64,000 nucleotides of DNA, from assembly GCA_026545765.1 (NCBI GenBank), contig CM048841.1:65299354-65363353 (forward strand), given 5' to 3'. Origin of the DNA: Plantago major. Taxonomy: Eukaryota > Streptophyta > Magnoliopsida > Lamiales > Plantaginaceae. Shown here in pieces: positions 11,025 to 21,770 of the stretch. Position 1 is the stretch's first letter. Each line of letters opens with the position of its first letter. The notes under the pieces were generated by a model, which was not told the DNA's origin, did not search any database, and was given only the letters and a program-made list of their open reading frames with translations. The position numbers and the translations under genes were made by a program.

Positions 11025-11235
11025 CAAGGGCATTTACTCCACTTGAAGTAAGTCAACTACCACAAATATACTACTCTCTAACCTACTCGGCTTCACTTTG
11101 TCCGACTAGGTGTGTTGAATCATACGACCGGTTTGTCTTAGGCAGACAGGCTAAAAAGGGTCTAACACCCTACTTCGTCTTGCAGGTTGAAGTTCTCTTC
11201 CGAGGCTCTAAGTGCGATCTCTTGGCCTAACCTAA

Positions 11236-11759
11236 ACTTTGGAGTAATTATACTTAAGCTAAAGAACTTAACCGTTTTTATACCACATGAACGGTATATG
11301 TGAAGTCGAATGTTTAAATTTTATTATGCTTGAAAGTGAAGCAAAAAATATATACAAGGAGTTGAGGTGGGGTTTTCTAGAGGTTGACACAAACACGCGG
11401 ACTTACACGTGTGTGTATGAAATATAGTGCAGCGATAGTACTAAAATAAATAATCATGCATTTTTAGATATAAAATATTATTAAGTGTTGTAAACGTCTC
11501 ACCTTAATTTTATTCCTGGGTGGACTGGGCTGCTTATATAAGTAGCCATTCTGGGTACAGGTTACAAGTCTTAGCCTAGCCAGTTAATAGCTCCTTCCAT
11601 CTATCTTATCTATCATACAATAAATCGTCCAATTCTTGAATAGTCCAACATTTTGGCAAACTACAAAGATCATATACATATCTGTAAATTGATTATCTGA
11701 TCATCAAAGATATATAATCTTGTAGCTACATTAATTGTTGAAAGAAAGAAGAAAGAAAG
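11236..11759 (+). promoter_or_regulatory. MYB gene proximal promoter and 5' UTR
   Basis: A TATA box (TATATAAG, 11535-11542) lies about 220 bp before the start codon, giving an expected start near 11570 and a leader of roughly 190 bp. AACACGCGGACTTACACGTGTGTG (about 11390) contains an ACGTGT abscisic-acid-type core. The leader ends in a GAAAGAAGAAAGAAAG purine run just before the ATG. The whole upstream region is only about 520 bp before the gypsy LTR begins, so distal control elements may lie inside transposon sequence. Confidence 0.6.
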
Positions 11760-13913
11760 ATGGGAAGGCAGCCATGTTGTGACAAGGTGGGATTAAAGAA
11801 AGGACCATGGACAGCTGAAGAAGACAAGAAGTTGATCAATTTCATTCTTAACAATGGCCAATGCTGCTGGAGAGCTGTCCCTAAACTTTCAGGTTCATTC
11901 TTGTAATTCCAATTACTAGCTACCAGTTTTGCTAGTTACAATGACATGCAGTACTCATTTCTTAGAGAAGTCAATTATCAAATTGAAAGTAATCTTATTA
12001 GAGTGCTTTCATTTCATGTAATTAACAGGGCTGTTGAGATGTGGAAAGAGCTGCAGACTGAGATGGACAAATTACCTGAGGCCAGACTTGAAGAGAGGTC
12101 TTCTTTCTGAGTATGAAGAGAAGATGGTTATTGACCTTCATGCCCAGCTTGGAAACAGGTAATACTCACAAATATTCACCCAACGCCCTGTTTATCGGCT
12201 CTGCGAATAAATTCAATCTCATCTAAAAAGTTCGAACTTGTAGATTTGTATATAATTAACCAAACATTCGACTACGTTAATAATCACACGTTCATCGATC
12301 ACTCATTTCACTATTTACCAACTCTTTTTATTCATTTACTTCGGACACTATTTCTAAACGCACACCCTCACGGGCTTAATAATCATCATCCATAACAATT
12401 TAACACATGGTTTTTCTTCAGTTGTTGATACAAAGTCACATTTTCTTTCTCAGTTATTACTACAAGAAAGTACTGGTCCATAATCATCAGTTTAATTTCC
12501 AAAGCTATAGATTAGTGCGTGGCAGACAAGGCCATCACTATAAATTTCAACACACCCCAGTTTCAACTTCTGTCCGCCTCATCATTGTATTGGAATTCAC
12601 TTTAGTGCTCTTACCTTCACATTATCACTCACAATCCATTTCTCTTAATTTGACAAAGACATTCTGATCGTATGTGGTATTCAACCTTTCATTCTAAGTC
12701 ATTTGTTTGTGAGAATAATGTACATATGTAATTTGACTTTTTGGTTACATTTTATTAAACTCAAACTTGTCAAATCATGATGTAATCTTTACTTCTTATG
12801 CAATGGTGTTTCTTCTATAACTGGAAAATAGAACAAGTTTTTCAAAGAGTAGTTTCTAAGGTACATTAAAATTTCGTTGACTCAGTTTTAGATAATAATT
12901 TTTCGGGTAATTCTAAAATATATTATTAGCAATTCTAGAAATGTCACAAACACTCACTTTAACATCACCTTATAATTCGGTTTCACTTTTAACATATCAA
13001 CTATATATGCTTGTGAATGTAAAAGTAATTTACACAATTCATTTATTTTTAATATATATACTTTCTGATAACTACGCATAAGAATTTATAATCTTACATT
13101 TACATCTTTCACCAAAAGTCATCCAAGATATTGTAGTTTTCTTAGTTTGCTTTTCGACAAAGACTTGTTTATGTAAAAGAGAATTCACTTTTTCTGTCAC
13201 TCACACTAGTCTCTTGTTGCCTAACGAACATTCGAGAAAATACAAAAATGTCTTCCTTTTTACTTTTCCAGAAAGAAATTGCAAATTGCTCAAAAAGCTA
13301 ACGAATGTTCAACAATTGTTGCAGATGGTCTAAGATAGCTTCTCAGCTACCAGGCAGAACGGACAATGAAATCAAGAACCACTGGAACACGCACATCAAG
13401 AAGAAGCTAAAGAAAATGGGAATCGACCCGAACACCCACAGGCCCCTCCCACCACCACCTGTCGCCGAGGACAACCCACCAGTCCATGAACACTCGGTGG
13501 CGACTCAGGAAAAAAGCGAGTTGACTGAGTCAAGCCCAATACTCACCGAGTCAGTAGTAATCCCAGCTATAGAACCCGTTGACCTGGTCAACGATTTCAG
13601 CATTGACGAAATACCAGTAATCGAACCTCATGAAATCCAGCTTTCATACGATGATAACTTGTCAACCCCTTCATCTTCCTCCTCATCTTCATCCAATTAT
13701 TATAATCATAATACCTACAATGGTGGCGCGTGTATTTCAAACGCTTTCGGAGATATGCCGTTTTCACCGAGCTTTGATGATTACTGCAACGAAATAATCA
13801 ACAGTAGTGTCTGGGATGGTGATTTCGGTACCACGTTGGAGTTTCTGATGGAAGGTGACGCAAATATGACGACGCTTGTTGAACCTTCATGGAATTACGA
13901 CCAGTTATTGTAA
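11760..13913 (+). CDS. MYB: R2R3-MYB transcription factor, subgroup 8 (MYB20/MYB43-like)
   Basis: There are three exons: 11760-11892 (133 bp), 12029-12158 (130 bp) and 13325-13913 (589 bp). All introns are GT-AG, and together they give 283 residues and a TAA stop. The 133/130-bp exon pair is the classic R2R3-MYB pattern. The protein starts [18 protein letters not shown]2 has W17, W37 and W57. R3 has L70 in place of the first Trp, then W89 and W108. The bHLH-binding signature of R3 is absent (Gln84 where Arg/Lys is needed). After R3 comes [13 protein letters not shown], then a proline stretch, a [16 protein letters not shown] motif (about 179-194) like that of MYB20/43, a poly-Ser run and an acidic tail likely to activate transcription. 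Relatives of this subgroup activate lignin and phenylpropanoid genes during secondary-wall formation. The subgroup is assigned from memory of motifs, not a tree. This is the only intact host gene in the window. Confidence 0.93.
12159..13324 (+). other. MYB intron 2 (1,166 bp)
   Basis: The intron has a GTAATA donor and a TTGTTGCAG acceptor. It is AT-rich with no recognised gene, MITE termini or RNA. An open frame at 12407-12667 has no coding features. Intron 1 (11893-12028) is only 136 bp. Confidence 0.85.
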
Positions 13914-14175
13914 TTCTATTTGTAAATTGGATAGATTTTTAGATATGATGAATTTGAGTTTCTACAACCATTTTACATTGAACAAATAATATATCTCCGA
14001 TCATGCAAACTGTCAATTGTTGATATCTCTTTTGTTTGAAACGTTACATGTCTTTTCGGCATTTTTAAGGTTAAAAACGTAGATAGATTTTCATATTCCA
14101 AAATTAATATTCTAAAGTTAGAACATGAAAATCTTGATGTGTGAAATATGGGAAAATATGGTTTTGGAAAAGTTA
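13914..14175 (+). other. MYB 3' UTR and downstream spacer
   Basis: AT-rich sequence follows the stop codon. A possible polyadenylation signal AATAATATAT lies at about 13986. No other feature is seen. Confidence 0.5.
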
Positions 14176-15167
14176 ACTTACATGCAAAAGTTAACTTACA
14201 CGGGCTTTTCTATTCTCGCGCTTGCATCGACTGAAATGCGCCATCATAGATCTTCGCCACGTGGCATGTAATTCAATCCGATCCGTCCGTTTCAGTTCGA
14301 AGTCAAATTTTCAATTATTTTAAGTACGAAGGTTTATAATTTACTTTTTTAATATTTAAAAATTTCCAAAAATATACATATTGACTATAATAACCTTAAT
14401 GATATAATTATTTATTAAAATATGTATATATAATAAATTATTTCAATATTGTAAAATTACATAAATAACCTATTAAATAAAATGTTTAAAACGTGGGGAA
14501 ACGTTTATCTTCTGTTAATTCATTGCAGATACTTTTTGAAAAACACGAAGAACCCTAATTCCCCATTGAAGAACCCTGCTTGAATTGATGGAGGAGTTTA
14601 AAGGTTTGTAAATATCCTCCAAGCAATCCGTTGTTACTACAGTTTGTCTCTTCAAATTGATTCCGAAAGTTTATTAGAATCGATGTTTTCTGATATTTGT
14701 TCAATTCAACTTGAACACAAATCGATGTTATGATGTTGTTCTCACTTGAATTCGATGTTGTGATGTTGGATATTGATATATGAAATAATCATAATAATCT
14801 CCATCTGTGTTGGATTTTTTCTGTTCTCAGGTCGTTGTTTCATCTGAGTGATGTCTATTCCATACGCTAATTACGTTCGGTTGCCATGCGGCAATATAAT
14901 AGTCGACACAGCAACAAACCTTTGAATATTTTCTGTTCAATTGTTGCCGCACGGTTTCTGATTTATTGTCGTGGCATTGTGGCGCAAACTATTGTTTTGT
15001 CCTATAACGGAATGGAATGTATTTAGTCATGTAATTTTGTTGCTCCAAGACATTTGATTCATTGCCGCATCACTCTTTAATAAACATCAGAGAAAGTTTC
15101 ATTACTATTTAAATATTAAACATGTGACCTCAGATTAATTATCATTATTTTATCATTTATAGATAAT

Positions 15168-15590
15168 ATGGATGGGCACGATGTTTCTAAAAATGGAATT
15201 GGGAGTTCGGATGATGAGATGTTTGATCTAGAAGATTTACCATCTGATTGGGGGCACAAATTGTATCAAAGTTATGTTAATGGAGAATCATTGGACACTG
15301 CATTGGAAATTGATGATGATGTTATGTTTTTGTTCATTGGAAGCACGCACATCAATTTTACGTTCAATATGGACGTCGAAGAGGATTTGACATTAGGAGA
15401 ACCCATCGAAGGAAGGATCGAGCCCGCAAGACAGTGAATGTGGAATGGGAATGTGTTTATACTGGACAAAACGTGGTTGACGAAGGAAAACAACGTGTTC
15501 GCAATTCTAGAGAAAGCAAGAGATGTGGATGCGAAGCCAAATTTCGGGTGGCACGTGGCTTGGATGGATGCGAAGCCAAATTTTGAACTT
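15168..15590 (+). pseudogene. FAR1/FRS-like fragment, frameshifted
   Basis: An acidic 89-codon frame (15168-15437) ends LTLGEPIEGRIEPARQ. A shift near 15428 continues as VNVEWECVYTGQNVVDEGKQ and RCGCEAKFRVARGLDG, ending at a TGA about 15590. The CGCEAKFRV phrase resembles the zinc-coordinating end of the FAR1 DNA-binding domain found in FHY3/FAR1 proteins and related MULE transposases. No transposase core or SWIM finger follows. The similarity is short, so the family call is tentative. Confidence 0.4.
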
Positions 15591-16298
15591 TACAATATTT
15601 TCGACTAACGATTTATATATCCAATACAAATTGGACTTGTTATGCTTTGATACAGTTTTTTAATAATATACTATTTTGTTGGTTGGCGTATGCTTCATTT
15701 TCGTTGTTACCTCTGTGATGGATGTTTCATATTGATGTGTGTAAGTGTAACAATCTGATAACGTTGCCACAACAACCATGGTTGGACAGCGCGACAATTG
15801 ATTACAGTGTCCACTGCTAGTCTGTTGCCATGTGACGTAACCATCGTTGCTGTGGTAACGTTATCAGTAAATAACCAAACATAAAATATGTTATGGACTT
15901 TCTATAGACTGGATCAACAATATAAAATTGGGCTTGGATGGGCCCATAAAATGTAATACATGCAAATCAATAGCCCAATAGCTACTAATTTTGAAAATGA
16001 ACATGACCATAAAACTTTATCAAGATAAAACGTCAAATCAAAATTTTATAATATTAAAATGCACTATAACGTATTTTCGTGACGTGTCTTTTTCTTTAGA
16101 CTTAGCGTTACTATAAGGGCCGGGAGTGTTCGGGCTTTCAGTGGCCCGGTTTGGGTCCCATCATTTTTCGAAGATCCAGGCCCAGCCCATGGTCCATTCC
16201 CGGGACTGAAAATTTGGGTCCGGGCACGGGCTGATGAGGGTCGAATCCGGCCTAATAGTGAAAAACCAATTTATGTACTTCTTCTTTATTATGCATAT

Positions 16299-17127
16299 CC
16301 TACCAACGTAATTTTTTTTTCTAGTTTCAATTTGTATTTTGCGTAAGTACTTAAGGTAAATTAATGGATATAGTTTGAAAATCTAAAATTGTCCTACGTA
16401 TTAACAAAATAAAACGTTGAAGTAAATTTATAATATCATAAGGCAAGGTAAGATATTTACATGACGTGTCGATCTTTCGAGACTTAGCGTTACTGTAAGG
16501 ACGAGTCATGCTTTCGATAAAGTGACAATGAACGTAACCAACGTAATTTTTTTTCTAGTTTCAATTTGTATTTTGCGTAAGTACTTAAGGTAAATAAATG
16601 GATATAGTTTGAAAATCTAAAATTGTCCTACGTATTAACAAAATAAAATGTTGAAGTAAATTTATAATATCATAAGGCAAGGTAAATGATTTACATGACA
16701 TGTCGATCTTTCGAGACTTAGAGTTACCGTAAGGACGAGTCATGCTTCCGATAAAGTGACAATGAACGTAACCAACGTAATTTTTTTTTCTAGTTTCAAT
16801 TTCTATTTTGCGTAAGTACTTAAGGTAAATTAATGGATATAGTTTGAAAATCTAAAATTGTCCTATGTATTAACAAAATGAAACGTTGAAGTAAATTTAT
16901 AATATCATAAGGCAAGGTAAGAGATTTACATGACGTGTCGATCTTTCGAGACTTAGCGTTACTGTAAGGACGAGTCATGCTTCCGATAAAGTGACAATGA
17001 ACGTAACCAACGTAATTTTTTTTCTAGTTTCAATTTCTATTTTGCGTAAGTACTTAAGGTAAATTAATGGATACAGTTTGAAAATCTAAAATTGTCCTAC
17101 GTATTAACAAAATAAAACGTTGAAGTA
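16299..17127. repeat. 234-bp tandem repeat, about 3.5 copies
   Basis: The phrase CTAGTTTCAATTTSTATTTT begins at 16321, 16555, 16790 and 17024, periods of 234, 235 and 234 bp. Copies are highly alike, differing by point changes and in the length of a T run. A more diverged unit is recognisable upstream (about 16030-16115, sharing GACTTAGCGTTACT). No protein is encoded. Confidence 0.92.
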
Positions 17128-17325
17128 ATCTAAATCCTAAACCCTAAACTTTGCGTAACAATGACTAATTGGACCATCAATAGAAATAGGGCCTGGACAG
17201 GCCCAAAGATGTTAATACTTGGAAATAACATGCCCAATTGGTACTAACTTGAAGAACGTTATATAACACAACTCCATTAAAAACACCGTACATATACAGA
17301 TTCTGCAGATATAACATATGATATC

Positions 17326-17532
17326 TTGATGAGGGAGATCAATGCAAAAAGGTCAACATTTCTCGATGAGGAGGGTTTTGTTCCGAAGTTGAAAGGCCAA
17401 CTAGTTTCTGGTGGTGAGATCATATCGCTTGACAATATCGTTACCGTACGATCTTTCGCGCAGGAATACGTTAACGACGGGAGGGATACAATTCCTATTG
17501 ATCTTGTCATGGAGCCTTTGGAAGAAATTTAG
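17326..17532 (+). CDS. small hypothetical ORF
   Basis: An open frame of about 67 codons from the ATG at 17329 continues upstream without a stop through ADITYDILMRE. It has a balanced amino-acid composition (EINAKRSTFLDEEGFVPKLK). It matches no family I recognise. It sits in the composite block right after the 234-bp array and is probably a fragment of a transposon-borne or captured gene. Confidence 0.2.
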   Translation: MMREINAKRSTFLDEEGFVPKLKGQLVSGGEIISLDNIVTVRSFAQEYVNDGRDTIPIDLVMEPLEEI

Positions 17533-17879
17533 AATCATGGAAAGAACCAAGTACATTCAAGATTACAATTTCAATTAGACTATAGACTTATCTACTTTGA
17601 TCTGTTTTTCATAGATTTTTTACACAAAGGCCATGGATCCTTTTGCACTTTGAAAATTATTTGATATTCATATCATTTACATTTTGGACACATATTGCAC
17701 TAAGATATTCATATTCATATCCTTTTGCACTTTGAAAATTATTTGATATTCATATTCATATCATATTGCACTTTAATTTTTTCAATCTTTCCTGCTAATA
17801 ATGAAATGTGTTGGACAAGTGTTTTAAGACTTGTTTGACATTGATGATGAATAGTTTGTGAATTTGTTGTTGTGAAAAT

Positions 17880-18230
17880 AAATCAGATGCCGTGCGGCAA
17901 ATCAAATACTAAGATACTTTTTATTGTAATGCTCTTGCAATAACCCATATAACATGCAGAAAACTGGTTGGCAGTGGACATGTCCCTCTACCGATGTGGC
18001 AATAGATCAGGTGCCGTGTGGCAACTCAAATGCCAATATACTCCAATGATATGGCAATAAGCCGATTGCCGCACGACATCTGGTATCCAGTGAGTCTGTT
18101 AATGCCTACTGCTGCGGCAATCAATAAGATACCGTTCGGCAACATGAACACTAAAGTGTTGGATTCCAACCTATGCAATATATTTCATTCTAATGCCCTG
18201 GCAATAAATCATATGCCGTGCTAGAAAATA
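17880..18230 (+). repeat. recurrent GGCAATAAATCA...GCCGTGCGGCAA motif
   Basis: Copies or near copies of GCCGTGCGGCAA occur at about 17891, 18012, 18130 and 18214, each preceded by GGCAAT(A/C)A at a short distance. The reverse complement appears at about 18068 and, near the other end of the block, at 14884-14960 (TTGCCGCACGGTTTCTGATT). The word is itself nearly palindromic. Spacing is irregular. Confidence 0.6.
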
Positions 18231-18463
18231 AGACAACGTAAATTCCAACTACAAATAGCCGACAAAACTCAAGAATGGATAACCAAAGTTGCATTACAAT
18301 TCCATCCTATCATCGAATTCACCAAAATAAGACGGCATAAATTCCAACTACAAATAGCCGACAAAAATCAAGAATGGATAACCAAAGTTGCATTACAATT
18401 CCATCCTATCATCGAATTCACCAAAATAAGACAGCATAAATTCCAACTACAAATAGCCGACAA
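18228..18463. repeat. 99-bp tandem repeat, 2.3 copies
   Basis: The phrase TAAATTCCAACTACAAATAG starts at 18239, 18338 and 18437, an exact 99-bp period with nearly identical units. Confidence 0.9.
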
Positions 18464-18587
18464 GTGCGTTCAATCTGAATCAATCGCTTTCCTATCAATG
18501 CTATGATATTCATCAATATCAGAAGCATCATCGGAATCATCAGAAGTTTTAAGCCTAAAACTGGGCAATCTGAAGAAGTCATATGAC

Positions 18588-18921
18588 TTCTTCACTAAAT
18601 TTAACTCGAGACCCTCCTACTCTAACTATGTCGGCATCTGAGATATCCGGGAGTGCAACGTAGAAGTCTATCACGATCTTCCGATGGTACTCCTTTGGAG
18701 TAGCAAAGAGTTTACCCCAATTGCGCATCTTACAAGCTTCATCCAGAAAGGGGTAGCTGTTTGGTTCTACTGTGACACCCCCTTCCAGGCCATACAGTCT
18801 TGTTACCCAGCAGGTGCCTTCGTTTCGCGTACACCAACGTCAACTCATTGGTTGTTGGGTTTTTCTTTGTATTGATTGCTTGCTTAGTTGATGCAGGAGC
18901 ATGCTTTCGTTTAGGTGCCAT
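18588..18921 (-). pseudogene. plant transposon protein N-terminal fragment, frameshifted
   Basis: On the minus strand an ATG at 18921 opens MAPKRKHAPASTKQAINTKK. A shift near 18800 leads into PFLDEACKMRNWGKLFATP and KIVIDFYVALPDI. The latter resembles the start of the putative plant transposon protein domain found next to gypsy and copia accessory ORFs. It stops after about 100 residues. Origin as captured or nested transposon sequence is inferred. Confidence 0.4.
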
Positions 18922-18924
18922 CGA

Positions 18925-20055
18925 CACAAATGACCAGAATAAAAAAAAACAAGTTAACTGATTAGTGTCGATAGTTGAATACAACAATAGCTTAAAGAAG
19001 CAACAACGCCTAGAAAGAAATAATATTAAAGAGACCCCTGCTGCTTTGAATCATAGTCAAGGAAAAGTCCATCCATAAATTCAGAAATGGAATTTATATG
19101 CACACTATCATTTAGCAATAGTCAGAAACAAAAACCCATGCCAAAAGCCAAAACAGTCATGGACTAGAGACTTTGGAACCCGTCATTACCGCTAACGCAT
19201 CTCAATCAGGACTGATGTAGTAGCATCATCCGGAGCATAATAAATTCAGCAACATTGATTCCAGAAAACTGAGCTACCTATTCTTTACTATTCCCCCTAA
19301 GCTAATTACCGAGTAGAATACATAGACCAAGTGTCAAACTAGGTACCTTCTCTAGCTCAACCATGCCAACAACCAGAGCAGTCACGCCTGGTATCATGGT
19401 ACGAAGGCCTATGTTTAATTCAAGATGGAGATTTCTTTCCAAAAACTTTTATCCATGATCCACCAAATTCAAATTTATATGCACACCATCATTAATCAGG
19501 GAAAATTTTTAGGGTTCTTGGATGTTAAAATTGGAGAAAATTTTCCAATACTTGCAGAGCCTAAAGACGTAATCGATTCAAGTAAGACCAAGACATATAT
19601 ATTTCAGACATCAATTCTGCTCGAAATACTCTAAATTTTTCAAAGAGCTGGAAACTAAAACGAAATCAAAACTTGAAAAAGAGACGAGTGAAATCTCTTA
19701 CCTTTGAGAGCGCGACGTGTTGAGGAACACGAAGTAAAGAAGCGGCGCCGATAGAGACGTCGGAGGAGAACAGGCGGCGGAGAGGAAGAAGAAGACGCAG
19801 CAGACGTGAAGAAGAAGACGCAGCTTACGGAGGAAGAAGAAGACGCTAGGGTATATTTGGAAGTTTAAATATAAATGAAAATTTAATTATTAGTAATAGT
19901 TAAATTTGAATAGGGGTATAATTGTATATTCATATTTAATAATAAAATATAATTATGATAATATAATTTGTGAGATCGTACCCGTTGATCATCTAACGGT
20001 GACCTGTATTCAGGTTGGTACGAAGTCGACCTGAGAATTTATGCAAATGACGTTT
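18925..20055. other. gene-free sequence with GAAGAAGACGC-rich patch
   Basis: No domain is recognised. At 19735-19855 a purine-rich patch repeats GAAGAAGAAGACGCAGC-type words. Reading the other way it is a CTTCTTCTTC leader-like tract. Confidence 0.5.
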
Positions 20056-20073
20056 ACTTACATGCAAAAGTTA

Positions 20074-20840
20074 GAACATCCGAAGAATTTATGCAAATCT
20101 TGATGTTTTTGCATCAGTGTCAAGATGTGATGAAAGATCACTTCGTACAAATTCACATTTTACAGGTTCTTCATCACTTTTGTTATGTTTTCATTAATTT
20201 GGGGGACCTTTTTGTAATTTTCTTAATTTGGTAACGTCTAGGGTTTGCTATTTATAAATACTTGTTAGTCGTTTTTGTCACACAGTTTTGATATTGAATA
20301 AAAATTCAAAGTTTTCTTCCATATATGTCAATGTTCAATAAGTTTGTGAAATAAACGAATATTAGTATTAATTTTTCGATGTTAAATGATGCTTATTTAT
20401 AATGAATGCTTGTTTACCAGCATCCATGATGCTTAGTTTTCAGACTGATGCTTAATTTACAAAAAGATGCTTGATTTTTCGCTGCTTGATTTTCAAAAAG
20501 ATGGTTGATTTTGAATAGCGGAGTTTTGTCAGTTCATCGCATTTTGAAGAAGGGACTGTTCGAATGATGCTTGCTATGTGGAGAAAGAAGGGTTTGACAG
20601 ATTTGTTGAGTAATTAGCGTGAATGATTCTATCAATCAGTTTATCTAATGCTTATATAATTTTTTTGTTGAATATACAAATAACATAAATAGTTGAGGGT
20701 GTATTAGGAAACTCATACAAATATACACTATTTTGCACTAGGAAAGAAAGTATATATCACCGGTGTGTAGAAAAGTATTTGAGATGGTACTAGTTTGGCA
20801 TTCACTGTATTTTTTATCCTAAAGAAACTATAGTACTTAA
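20074..20840. other. AT-rich spacer with GATGCTT repeats
   Basis: A TATA-like TATTTATAAATACTTG lies near 20250, but no coding region follows. Between 20389 and 20580 the word GATGCTTRATTT recurs about eight times with variable spacing. No gene is seen. Confidence 0.5.
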
Positions 20841-21257
20841 CAGTGTTGTCAATTCCGGCGAGATCCCGCGCGATTCCGGTGCGGTTTGGCACTTGGGCGG
20901 GATTGACGTGCCCATCCCGGAAAGCATAGCATCCCGGACAAAACCCGAAAATCCCAGGCGGGATTGCAACCGGGATCCCGGATATCCCGGGCGGGATATT
21001 AAAGTTTGGGGGTAAATTGGCATTTACCCCAATTAAAACTTAATACATTACACATTTACAAAGTTTAAGCCCATTTTTCTTCAATTTCTGATTTTCTACC
21101 CGTTAATTGAGTTATTTCTAAGGTTTTAAGTTTATGTTATAATGTATTGTATATTATATATTAAATTTCAGTATCCCGGTCATCCAGGTAGCGCGATCCC
21201 GCTATCCCATTTTTTTGGTTGAGCGCGACGCGACGCTATCCGGGATTAACAACACTG
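20841..21257. mobile_element. hAT-type MITE
   Basis: The termini are CAGTGTTGTCAATTCCGG on the left and, read inward from the right, CAGTGTTGTTAATCCCGG. They are flanked by an 8-bp duplication with one mismatch (GTACTTAA at 20833-20840, CTACTTAA at 21258-21265). Both features are diagnostic of hAT elements. The interior carries many CCCGG/GGGAT words near both ends. The short minus-strand frame at 20814-21023 is incidental. Confidence 0.88.
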
Positions 21258-21539
21258 CTACTTAATCTATGCGGATTCAGGTCCTCGACATCTATCTGTA
21301 AACTCTGAGTCGTTACCTTACTCGTTTTAATTTGGACACCGAAGCACCACGGTTTAGGGTTGAAATTAATATTTGGGCTGTTTATGGTTTTGGGCCCCTA
21401 AAGTTTAAAATTTTGTTTGGAGTTTGCTGAAACATCGTGTAGAGGGTTTTGATAGAACCAACCAGTAAACCACGTCCCTCCAAGTCCACTACACGCTGTT
21501 AAGGTCCATACTTCCATCCAAATAAAAGAATGTTGACAC

Positions 21540-21770
21540 ACGCGAAACCCAATATTGTGGACACCCAATGGGCCAGGCCCAACTATAAGTATCTGTCGAA
21601 ACCCTAATTTCCAATCATGTATAAATAGGACAATGGTATACAGTGACCATTTCCATCAACAAACTGAATCTCATTACTTCTGTATATCTTTAATCAATCG
21701 AAAAAGCTTCAGTTTTCTCTGTAACTTTCTCTCTTTCATTACTCGGGTTTCTTGATTATAGTATTTCTGA
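21540..21770 (+). promoter_or_regulatory. promoter-like region without a visible coding sequence
   Basis: Within 80 bp are a TGGGCC site-II-like box (about 21570), a telo-box-like AAACCCTAA (21599) and a TATAAATAGGAC (about 21621). A pyrimidine-rich CTCTCTTTC leader follows. This combination is typical of plant genes for ribosome-related proteins or snoRNAs. No long open frame or confident snoRNA follows before the AT-rich MITE region, so the gene may be noncoding, truncated or dead. Confidence 0.35.

Larger units (their letters stand above)
5236..11235 (+). mobile_element. long Tat-like Ty3/gypsy LTR, interrupted by CACTA-A
   Basis: It begins just after a polypurine tract with TGACTATTAATATTCG and ends in a U5-like segment with a TATA box at 11017-11024 and a TCTTGCAGGTTGAAG stretch. 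After removing the 2,240-bp CACTA insertion it is about 3.7 kb, within the long LTR range of Tat elements. It is unusually GC-rich for the window, rich in CTCGG/CCGAGG words, and full of internal direct repeats. No protein is encoded. The exact 3' end and a target duplication could not be set, so the right border is approximate. Confidence 0.5.
14194..20055. mobile_element. 5.9-kb block between 18-bp direct repeats (candidate composite transposon)
   Basis: The 18-bp sequence ACTTACATGCAAAAGTTA is identical at 14176-14193 and 20056-20073. The interval contains only transposon-like material: a FAR1-like gene fragment, long tandem arrays, recurrent GCCGTGCGGCAA words in opposite orientations near the two ends, and a plant-transposon-protein fragment. 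No clear terminal inverted repeat was found, so the class (MULE-related is the best guess from the FAR1-like part) is uncertain. The direct repeats could be a long target duplication or a chance local duplication. Confidence 0.35.

Noticed and set aside
16120-16260. GC-rich GGGCCGGG...CCCGGG patch as a separate MITE
   Set aside because: Inverted GC-rich words are present but no matching termini or target duplication could be defined.
16299-18463. CRISPR-like arrays
   Set aside because: The repeats are directly abutting tandem units of 234 and 99 bp without unique spacers, in a plant genome.
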